Of a stretch of 12,730 nucleotides of DNA, positions 7,184-12,730 are shown one piece after another. Location: assembly GCA_002506535.1 (NCBI GenBank), contig DAXT01000015.1, positions 1 to 12,730 of the forward strand. Reading direction: 5' to 3'. This DNA comes from Methanothrix harundinacea. GTDB lineage: Archaea; Halobacteriota; Methanosarcinia; Methanotrichales; Methanotrichaceae. The stretch's first letter is position 1. Every line of letters starts with the position of its first letter. Under the pieces are notes generated by a model. It was not told the origin of the DNA. It did no database searches and was given only the letters and a program-made list of their open reading frames with translations. The translations under genes were made by a program, and so were the position numbers.

Positions 7184-8524
7184 ATGGACGACAGGGAATT
7201 GGTTAAGCTGGTCAGGATCTTTGCGAGCTCAGAGCTGAGGATGAACACGTTACTTTCTCTAAAAAATGATTCCAAAGACATAAATGATCTCCAGGAGGAT
7301 CTGGGGGGAAGAAACACCACCATCCTCCACGCCCTCAGGGATATGGTGGATTTGGGTCTGATCGAGAAAGATCGGGATGGTTATAGGCTGACCAACCTCG
7401 GCAAGATCAAGACCGGCCTCCTCTCGGAGATCCTGAGGGTCTTTGACAATCTGGAGACGAACCCGGGCTACTGGCAGAACCATGACATAAGGAGCATACC
7501 TCCGGTGCTGTTGGAACGGCTGAGCATGCTCTTCCAGTCGGATATGATATCACCGGACCCCACCGAGCCTCTCCGATGTCACGAGATGCTGGTATCGATG
7601 CTCGCGGCCTCGAAGAATATCCGCGTCATATTGCCGGTGCTGATATTCCCGAAAGGGTCAGACATTTTTTTAACCTCCCTTCGAAGAGGGTCCAGCCTAG
7701 ATATCCTGGTCACCGAGGATGTGACGCCTTTCCTCCTCACCGATGATGGTGTCCTGGAGCCCGAGATCAAGAAGTCCTTAAAATTTGAGAGCTTCAGCCT
7801 CCGCCTCGCCAGAGAAGAGATTCGGCTCGCTCTGGTGGTCACCGAATCCTTCGTTTACCTGGGGCTCTTCCTCTCTGACGGCGTCTACGATCTCGGATCG
7901 GGTGCCATCTATACAGGTGAATGCGCCGTCACCTGGGGGACGAAGCTCTTCGAATATTACGCCGGGAGGTCTACGCCCCTCGACGAGGAGGAGCTTTTGA
8001 GGACAGCATCATCCTCGAGGTCGCATATCGCCTCCGTTGGTGGAGAGGCGCCGGCTTCGGACGGGGCAGAATTGATCCTCCTCGTCGAGGACGACGTCGG
8101 CCATGCCGCCCTCATCCGCAGGATCTTCGAGGATAGCGGCTCGAGGGCAGAGTTCCATCACCTGGCAAACCTCCGGGACGCTTTGAGGTGGGTCAAGGAG
8201 AACCGGGGCCGCTCGTTTCTGGTGATCGCTGACTACCTCCTCCCGGACGGCTGCGGCATCGACCTCTCGGGAAACGCCGACCGGCCCCTCGACGTCGGCT
8301 TTCCCCTGATAATCCTCACAGGGTACGGATCAGAGAAGATAGCCGTACAGGCCTTCAAGTCCGGGGCGATGGATTACGTCGTAAAAGATGCTGAGAGCCT
8401 GGAGCGGCTTCCCGAGATCGTCAGAGATGCCCTTCGCAAGTGGCGTCTCTACCAGCGACGGGCCGCAGCCGAAGACGACATGGAGCGCCTCGGCGACGAG
8501 AGGTCCAGGCCGCTCAAGATTTGA
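7184..8524 (+). CDS. filR1: FilR1-type response regulator: winged helix, FilR1 middle domain, C-terminal receiver
   Basis: The 446-residue protein is a DNA-binding response regulator. Residues about 1-85 form an ArsR-like winged helix (L-Q-E-D-L-G-G-R-N-T-T-I-L-H-A-L as the recognition region). Residues about 130-265 match the domain family named after FilR1 (G-V-Y-D-L-G-S-G, then W-G-T-K-L-F-E-Y-Y). Residues about 296-425 are a receiver: acidic pocket E302-D303-D304, phospho-acceptor D350 (A-D-Y-L-L-P-D-G), T379 and K401. In M. harundinacea, FilI phosphorylates FilR1, which binds its own promoter and those of filI-filR2 and acetoclastic methanogenesis genes; identity here rests on domain order plus the neighbouring kinase and FilR2. 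I chose ATG 7184 because GGGGTG ends five bases upstream and the preceding 49 in-frame codons from 7037 look like leader. GTG at 7178 is an alternative. The gene is intact, unlike its partners, and ends 6 bp from the convergent filI stop. Confidence 0.85.
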   Translation: MDDRELVKLVRIFASSELRMNTLLSLKNDSKDINDLQEDLGGRNTTILHALRDMVDLGLIEKDRDGYRLTNLGKIKTGLLSEILRVFDNLETNPGYWQNHDIRSIPPVLLERLSMLFQSDMISPDPTEPLRCHEMLVSMLAASKNIRVILPVLIFPKGSDIFLTSLRRGSSLDILVTEDVTPFLLTDDGVLEPEIKKSLKFESFSLRLAREEIRLALVVTESFVYLGLFLSDGVYDLGSGAIYTGECAVTWGTKLFEYYAGRSTPLDEEELLRTASSSRSHIASVGGEAPASDGAELILLVEDDVGHAALIRRIFEDSGSRAEFHHLANLRDALRWVKENRGRSFLVIADYLLPDGCGIDLSGNADRPLDVGFPLIILTGYGSEKIAVQAFKSGAMDYVVKDAESLERLPEIVRDALRKWRLYQRRAAAEDDMERLGDERSRPLKI

Positions 8525-8530
8525 GACGCA

Positions 8531-10393
8531 TCAGGAGGTCGGAAGGGTGAAGAGGACGGCGGTCCCCTTCCCCTCCTCCGGCTCGATCCAGATCTTCCCT
8601 CCGTGGACCTCTATTATCCGCTTCACTATGGCAAGGCCGACGCCGCTACCTTCCGAGTCGGGGTCGAGCTTGTAGAAGAGGTCGAAAACCTTCTCCCGCT
8701 GATCTTTTTCGATCCCGATCCCGTTGTCCCGGACGAAGAAGACGGTCTCGCCATCCTCCTTCCGCCACCCTATCTCGATTTCCGGATCGCTCTCGTCTCC
8801 CATGTACTTCATGCTGTTCTCGACGAGGTTCGTCAGAACTTCCACGATCCTCATCCTGTCCACCCGGACGGAGGGCCAGCTCTCCGGGAGGAGGGGGACC
8901 TCGACCCCCTTAGCCCTTATCTTGTCGGATAGAGCATCCAGGGCATCCTCGACGATCTCTCCGAAGGAGACCTCCTCCTCGGGGGGATTTGCGACGCGGC
9001 CGATCCGGGAGAGTTCCAGGGTGTCTTTGAGGAGGTGGTCCATCTTAATTACCGCCTCCTCGATCATCCGCAGGTCCATATCGACCTTCTCCTGATCCCC
9101 GATAGAGACGTCCTCTTTCAGGAAGCCGACGAACCCCTGGACGGTGACCAGGGGCGACCGCAGGTCGTGGGAGACGGTGTAGACGAACCGCTCCATCTCG
9201 GCGTTCTTCGCCTCCACCTCCCCGACCCTCTCCTCTAGTTCGTCCTTCGCCCTCACCAGGTCCGCCCTCGTCCGGGACCGGACGATAGCCGCCCCTATGC
9301 TCCCAGCCGCGATCTGAAGTGCCGATATCTCGTTATTGGTCCAGATCCGTTCGGAATGGCAGTCGTCGAAGCCGATGAAGCCCCAGAGGCGATCCTCCAT
9401 AATGATGGGGACGATCAGGATCGAGACGATCCCCTGGGGCTCCAGTATCGCCCTCTCAGATTGGGGAAACTGCCTGACTATACCTTTGAACGGCCTCCCG
9501 CGCGATATAGTCTCATAAAGCCTGGAGGAGTCGGGATGGTAAGGTAGGTTCTGTAGGACAGGATTGTTGATCTGAGCCTCGACGTCGTCTTTTGACCATT
9601 CGTAAAGCTGGCTCATGAGAACTTCGTCGCCCTCGATCCGGTTCTCGAAGATGTAGGCCCTGTCGGCCCCCACCGCCTCCCCCAGGAGCTGGAGGGCATC
9701 GATGATGACACGATTGATATCATAATTGACGAGGAGGGAGTAGGAGGCTGCGGCGGCGGCTGAGAGGAGCCTCTCTCTTCTGAGAAGCTCGATCTCGGAA
9801 TCTTTTCGGTCTGTGATGTCCCTGGCGATTCCGCATATCCCCACCACGTCGCCTGAGTCGTCTCTCAGGGGGACTTTGATGACGTGGAAGGCGGTCGAGA
9901 TCCCGTCAACGGTCTCCCGGCAGACTTCGCCTGCGAAGGGTCTGCCGGAGAGGACCTGGGAGTCTGCCTCGCGAATTTTGGACGCTGTCTCGGGTCCGAA
10001 GAGGATCTCGTCCCCCGTTCCCAGGATCTTCGAGGCCGATATTTGAAATGTCCTCTCCAACCCGGGATTGACCTGGATGTACCTGCGCTCCCGGTCTTTG
10101 ATGAAGATGCAGTCCTGAGCGGTCTCGAAGATCGCCCTTAGCCTCTCCTCGCTCTCTAAAAGCCTCTGGTTGTAGCTATCAAGACTATCCAGCATCCCGT
10201 TGATCGAATCTGCGAGGGTAGCGAACTCGGCCCTTCCAACTTCAGGAACCCTCCCTTTATCGGGCTCTTTCGTGCTTTCAATATCATCGACGGAGCTGGT
10301 GATGACGGCGAGAGGGGATAGGACGGACCGTTCCAGGAAGATGAGGATCACCCCCCCGAAGGCGAGGCTGGTCAGAACGATCGCAATCACCAA
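8531..10393 (-). CDS. filI: FilI-type histidine kinase, C-terminal part (TM2, HAMP, PAS, GAF, kinase)
   Basis: This 620-residue frame is the downstream part of a membrane histidine kinase. In order: a membrane helix at about 2-20, HAMP to about 75, PAS at about 83-195 (ending G-I-A-R-D-I-T-D-R-K), GAF at about 205-375, a coiled linker, HisKA with S-H-D-L-R-S-P-L at 408-415 (phospho-accepting H409), then the ATPase with an N box around N526, G1 D-N-G-I-G-I at 556-561 and G2 G-S-G-V-G-L at 582-587. It autophosphorylates and passes phosphate to FilR1 and FilR2 in the published system; FilI is also reported to make carboxylated acyl-homoserine lactones, though no LuxI-like domain is visible. The frame opens with TTG 10393 or GTG 10390, whose GTGA overlaps the stop of the sensor frame, and GGAGAT lies nine bases upstream of the TTG. 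So reinitiation is possible, but a frameshift in one ancestral gene is more likely. All kinase motifs are intact. Confidence 0.87.
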   Translation of the reverse strand: MVIAIVLTSLAFGGVILIFLERSVLSPLAVITSSVDDIESTKEPDKGRVPEVGRAEFATLADSINGMLDSLDSYNQRLLESEERLRAIFETAQDCIFIKDRERRYIQVNPGLERTFQISASKILGTGDEILFGPETASKIREADSQVLSGRPFAGEVCRETVDGISTAFHVIKVPLRDDSGDVVGICGIARDITDRKDSEIELLRRERLLSAAAAASYSLLVNYDINRVIIDALQLLGEAVGADRAYIFENRIEGDEVLMSQLYEWSKDDVEAQINNPVLQNLPYHPDSSRLYETISRGRPFKGIVRQFPQSERAILEPQGIVSILIVPIIMEDRLWGFIGFDDCHSERIWTNNEISALQIAAGSIGAAIVRSRTRADLVRAKDELEERVGEVEAKNAEMERFVYTVSHDLRSPLVTVQGFVGFLKEDVSIGDQEKVDMDLRMIEEAVIKMDHLLKDTLELSRIGRVANPPEEEVSFGEIVEDALDALSDKIRAKGVEVPLLPESWPSVRVDRMRIVEVLTNLVENSMKYMGDESDPEIEIGWRKEDGETVFFVRDNGIGIEKDQREKVFDLFYKLDPDSEGSGVGLAIVKRIIEVHGGKIWIEPEEGKGTAVLFTLPTS

Positions 10394-11178
10394 TATCGCA
10401 TGATCTCCGCCCCCTTCTGGTGGATATCCCTGGGAAGGCGGGCCTCCAGGAGGATGGAAGCAGATCCGTGTATATCCTCGATGGTCTTGAAAGCGAGGAG
10501 GGTATCGCCATCTACCGGCCTGATCCGGACGGGCGAGTCTTGGTATCCGATACCATCCATCTTCGATGGCGCCTGATCAGGATCGACGGGCCCTATCCTC
10601 AGGACGGCGTTGATGTTACGACCAAGCTCCTCGACCCTGGCCTCGTCGAGGTGGCGACCTATGACGAGGGTTCCAGCGATGGGGCCTTTCCACTGGCTGT
10701 CCAGGATGGTGTCGGAGCTTATCATCATCAACCCATCGTCAAGGGCGATGATCCCGGCTACATGATCTTCCGGGTGGGGATGAGAGATGAAGAGGTCGCC
10801 CTCGATGAGGCACTGGACGGCCGGATTATGCCAGGTGGCGTAAACCAGTTCCCCCGAGCTGTTGTAAAAGAGCATGAAGCTGACACCCAGGTTGTCGAGG
10901 GTCGCCTCGCCCAGGTTCTTCATGACGTAATCCTCGTTTAAGTCAGATACGAACTGGCGGGTTTCGTCCCAGTGGGCCCAGTCGCCGCTGATCCTTCCCA
11001 GGGCGGAGAGCTCCTCCCGGAGGGCAAAGACGATGGTATCGACCTTTCGGCGGGCGTCCTCCTCTTCGAGCTCGTCGAGGCTTTTCGTCATCAGCAACAC
11101 CATCCCGCCGGTGATGATCGCGATCATGACGAGGATCAGAGCGCCGGTGACAAGAAGGGTGCTTTTCCGCAGAGTCAT
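10387..11178 (-). CDS. filI: FilI-type histidine kinase, N-terminal CHASE4 sensor part (frame-disrupted)
   Basis: This 263-residue frame holds the sensor half of the kinase: a short basic N-terminus (M-T-L-R-K), membrane helix at about 9-31, then an extracytoplasmic CHASE4-type domain at about 40-250 with the signature D-W-A-H-W-D at 66-71. It ends with R-Y-W just where the second membrane helix should begin, and that helix opens the next frame. Adding one G to the G5 tract at 10410-10414 (minus strand) joins both into an 882-residue protein of normal CHASE4-HAMP-PAS-GAF-kinase design. As it stands, the product would be a membrane-anchored sensor lacking any output. The start is ATG with a weak GAGG ten bases upstream; it lies 111 bp after the present filR2 stop, or 68 bp after the stop of the restored filR2 frame. 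Confidence 0.8.
   Translation of the reverse strand: MTLRKSTLLVTGALILVMIAIITGGMVLLMTKSLDELEEEDARRKVDTIVFALREELSALGRISGDWAHWDETRQFVSDLNEDYVMKNLGEATLDNLGVSFMLFYNSSGELVYATWHNPAVQCLIEGDLFISHPHPEDHVAGIIALDDGLMMISSDTILDSQWKGPIAGTLVIGRHLDEARVEELGRNINAVLRIGPVDPDQAPSKMDGIGYQDSPVRIRPVDGDTLLAFKTIEDIHGSASILLEARLPRDIHQKGAEIMRYW
10410..10414 (-). other. G5 tract at the filI frame break
   Basis: Five C on the plus strand (GGGGG on the coding strand) lie about 20 bases before the stop of the sensor frame. Insertion of one G, or loss of two, reads through into the kinase frame as K-G-G-G-D-H-A-I-L-V-I-A. This tract is the simplest place for the indel, though another position within the next few codons cannot be excluded. 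Confidence 0.6.
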
Positions 11179-11246
11179 GACGCTGCAGCCTCAGGGTCTT
11201 CAGGGTCCATCTCTCCTCCATGAGAATATGGCTTCGCCCACCCGGT

Positions 11247-11312
11247 TCAGGCGGGTTTAGGGTACCGGTTCCACTCGAACCAGTATTCTTTAATCTCCTC
11301 GACGGTCCCCCC
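11247..11312 (-). other. G6 tract and out-of-frame tail of filR2
   Basis: The C6 run at 11307-11312 (G6 on the coding strand) precedes a short open stretch in another frame down to TGA at 11247-11249. The 19 codons after the tract encode T-V-E-E-I-K-E-Y-W-F-E-W-N-R-Y-P-K-P-A. A frame shift of one base at the tract makes it the natural end of filR2. The stop of the current frame lies inside this stretch. Confidence 0.75.
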
Positions 11313-11718
11313 GGAGATCTTCTAATCTGAGGGGCTTTGAAAGATAGCTGTTTACGTGGTTGGAGTATGCCTTGCGCAGGTCATCCTCACTGGTGGATGT
11401 GGTGAGGACGACGACGGGGATCATCCTCAGCCTCTCGGACCTCTTTATCTCGGAGAGGACCTCGTGGCCGTCGAGCTTCGGAAGCCGGAGGTCCAGGATC
11501 ACCAGTCTTGGCATGAGATCCTCCTCCCAGGCCTCACGCTCGCGGAGATAATCGAGGGCGGCCTTTCCGTCCCTGACCCAGTCTATCTTATCGGAGAAGC
11601 CCAGCCGCTCAAAGGCCCTCATGATCAGCATGGCGTGGGCTTTGTCGTCCTCTACCAGCAGTATGGTGAAGGGGTCCTGCGCCCCCCGGACGCCTCCACA
11701 ACCCAGGTCTTCGCTCAC
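11290..11718 (-). CDS. filR2: FilR2-type single-domain response regulator, C-terminus frame-disrupted
   Basis: This 142-residue frame is a stand-alone receiver of the Rcp1-like group. Acidic pocket E23-D24-D25, phospho-acceptor D76 (I-L-D-L-R-L-P-K-L-D-G), T106/T107 and K128 (S-K-P) are all present. In M. harundinacea, FilR2 is co-transcribed with filI, receives phosphate from FilI, and has no DNA-binding domain, so it probably acts by protein contact or as a phosphate sink. After L-E-D-L-R-G the frame runs into D-R-R-G-D and stops at 11290. Removing one G from the G6 tract at 11307-11312 continues it as T-V-E-E-I-K-E-Y-W-F-E-W-N-R-Y-P-K-P-A to a stop at 11247. That is the usual final helix and tail for this family, giving 156 residues. 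The start is GTG at 11718 with GAGGT nine bases upstream. Loss of the last helix would probably destabilise the fold. Confidence 0.85.
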   Translation of the reverse strand: MSEDLGCGGVRGAQDPFTILLVEDDKAHAMLIMRAFERLGFSDKIDWVRDGKAALDYLREREAWEEDLMPRLVILDLRLPKLDGHEVLSEIKRSERLRMIPVVVLTTSTSEDDLRKAYSNHVNSYLSKPLRLEDLRGDRRGD

Positions 11719-11724
11719 CTTCTT

Positions 11725-12006
11725 TCAACCTCGAAATAGTATATGATCTTGATAATCTGGGGTGAAGCTCCAAAACGAGCCTGCAAGTAGGTATTCTAGG
11801 CGATATGGTCCTATGTTCTTCCTTACTTCCTCTCGTCCGTGGTTTATGAAGATAACCCTCAGAGGATAGCGAATAACTGTCCATGGCTGTTTGCGTAAAT
11901 GGTGACGATATCTCGCCTTCTTGGGCGGTTCCATCGATTTTATTCCTCGGAGATCTTGGAAGGGCCGGATCGTCAACGATAACCCAGGTCTCATTTTTCT
12001 CCTCAT
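11725..12006 (-). CDS. Doubtful 93-residue basic ORF between the polyferredoxin and filR2
   Basis: I do not recognise this protein. The frame opens with ATG overlapping the polyferredoxin stop (ATGA), encodes M-R-R-K-M-R-P-G and then a Lys/Arg/His-rich 93-residue chain with aromatic patches, and ends seven bases before filR2. The overlap and close packing favour a real gene. Against it, the region is richer in A/T than its neighbours, lacks their codon bias, contains the filR2 promoter candidate, and shows no motif or membrane helix. If it is not coding, 11719-12002 is a 284-bp intergenic stretch with nothing else I can identify beyond the TATA-like element. Confidence 0.25.
   Translation of the reverse strand: MRRKMRPGLSLTIRPFQDLRGIKSMEPPKKARYRHHLRKQPWTVIRYPLRVIFINHGREEVRKNIGPYRLEYLLAGSFWSFTPDYQDHILFRG
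11738..11745 (-). promoter_or_regulatory. Possible TATA box of the filR2-filI operon
   Basis: The minus strand reads CATATACT, followed by TTT. Initiation about 25 bases downstream would fall almost on the GTG start of filR2, giving a leaderless message. That sits badly with the GAGGT ribosome-binding site at 11728-11732, which would then not be transcribed. The true promoter may therefore lie further upstream, within 11746-12002. Confidence 0.3.
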
Positions 12007-12722
12007 GAATTGCGTCGTTCCGTCATAGCATAGCGGATAGCCCCCTGGTGACAGGCGTCGACGCAGCCGCCGCAGAGTATGCACTCGGCGTCCTCCATCC
12101 GCTCCTTCTGGATCATATCCTTCACATCCAGACCCATGGGGCAGCACCTGGAGCACCTCCCGCAGCCGGTGCACCGGTCCCCATCAGCGAAGAGGCAGAG
12201 CGCCGGCCACCGGCAGAGGTTCCGGATCTTCCTGCCGATGATCATGATCACCGCGATCGGGCAGAAGTAATGACAGAAGCCACGTCTTCCTGCGGATATG
12301 GCGAATATGGTGATAAAGGTGATCTGGGCATAGAATATGGTGTATGCTCCCTCTTTCGCGATCGAGATGCCATGATCGGTGTAATAAAAGGGGTCGATGG
12401 CTGTAAACCCTCCGGAGGAGTGGACTTGGAGGATGAGGGGGGCGAAGATTAAAAGGAATATCATGTATTTGAGCCGGTTCAGCCGGCCGTCGTTGGTCCT
12501 TTTATCATTGATCTGGAAGTAGATCTCCTGTAAGCCGCCTGCCGGGCAGAGCCATCCGCACCAGAGCCGTCCCAAAAATAGCGAGCTGAAGAATAAGAGG
12601 GTGAAAACGATCATGCCGCCGGTGACGATCCCCTCCGATGCTCCTCGAGTTATTATCGGGCAGGATATATAAACAAATGTTATGGGCATCAATACGAAGG
12701 AGAATATATAGTCTAAAACCAA
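12003..12722 (-). CDS. NapH/MauN-like membrane polyferredoxin (4Fe-4S), start near window edge
   Basis: This 239-residue frame is an integral membrane iron-sulphur protein of the NapH/MauN/NosR-like group, which passes electrons between the membrane and partner redox enzymes. Hydrophobic helices lie at about 5-23, 31-51, 85-100 and 126-145. Two conserved cysteine pairs follow helices on the cytoplasmic side: C-G-W-L-C-P (C55, C59) and C-H-Y-F-C-P (C150, C154). A C-terminal tail carries two 4Fe-4S sites: C184, C187, C190, C194 and C214, C217, C220, C224. The partner is unknown; no oxidoreductase lies beside it here. The frame is closed upstream by TAA at 12726-12728, so the start must be TTG 12722 or the ATG at 12689, and the N-terminus looks short for the family. 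A ribosome-binding site cannot be judged because the window ends. Confidence 0.82.
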   Translation of the reverse strand: MVLDYIFSFVLMPITFVYISCPIITRGASEGIVTGGMIVFTLLFFSSLFLGRLWCGWLCPAGGLQEIYFQINDKRTNDGRLNRLKYMIFLLIFAPLILQVHSSGGFTAIDPFYYTDHGISIAKEGAYTIFYAQITFITIFAISAGRRGFCHYFCPIAVIMIIGRKIRNLCRWPALCLFADGDRCTGCGRCSRCCPMGLDVKDMIQKERMEDAECILCGGCVDACHQGAIRYAMTERRNS

Positions 12723-12730
12723 ACTTTAAT

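Noticed and set aside
10943..11221. Minus-strand frame starting ATG-GAG-GAG just after filR2
   Set aside because: Beyond the first codons it gives Arg/His/Gly-rich sequence overlapping the CHASE4 sensor in another frame; the GGAGGAGAG here is also too far from the filI ATG to be its ribosome-binding site.
11700..11991. Direct repeat AACCCAGGTCT at 11700-11710 and 11981-11991, possible target-site duplication around a 270-bp insert
   Set aside because: An 11-base match at this distance is expected about once by chance in a window this size, and no terminal inverted repeats or transposase remnants are present between the copies.
1..12730. CRISPR array, tRNA, rRNA, insertion sequence or prophage
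   Set aside because: No regularly spaced repeats, cloverleaf, rRNA core sequences, transposase or phage genes were seen on either strand.

Overview
The window looks like chromosomal DNA from an acetate-using methanogen close to Methanothrix (Methanosaeta) harundinacea. Three things point there: a full-length component A2 (AtwA) of the methyl-coenzyme M reductase activation system, archaeal information-processing genes (RadA, RPA-type OB-fold protein, archaeal MetRS), and a gene set matching the published FilI/FilR1/FilR2 two-component system of M. harundinacea. The DNA is GC-rich, Shine-Dalgarno-like GGTG/GAGG motifs are common, and TTG starts are frequent. The species assignment is inference; no database search was made.

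Layout. Positions 17-4566 (minus strand) form a compact block transcribed in the order atwA, RPA-like three-OB-fold protein, radA, phosphoglycolate phosphatase; spacings are 10 bp, 50 bp and a 4-bp overlap. After a 190-bp gap with two hairpins, metG (4757-6790, minus) stands alone with its own promoter. Positions 6791-7183 are a 393-bp divergent control region carrying a 9-bp inverted repeat over the putative metG TATA box and a second TATA-like box facing filR1. filR1 (7184-8524, plus) runs tail-to-tail into filI (minus), with 6 bp between the stops. Upstream of filI, on the minus strand, lie filR2 (11290-11718), a doubtful 93-codon ORF (11725-12006) and a NapH/MauN-like membrane polyferredoxin (12003-12722) at the window edge.

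How the parts work together. FilI is a membrane histidine kinase (CHASE4 sensor, HAMP, PAS, GAF, HisKA, HATPase). Its published partners are FilR1 (winged helix plus a C-terminal receiver, binds methanogenesis promoters) and FilR2 (receiver only). The most notable point is that filI and filR2 are both frame-disrupted here at short G tracts. filI is split between its sensor and its second membrane helix, and filR2 loses the last helix of its receiver domain; a one-base change in each tract restores full-length proteins (882 and 156 residues). This could be sequencing error, decay or reversible phase variation.

The other genes are ordinary housekeeping and energy-metabolism genes, apparently intact.
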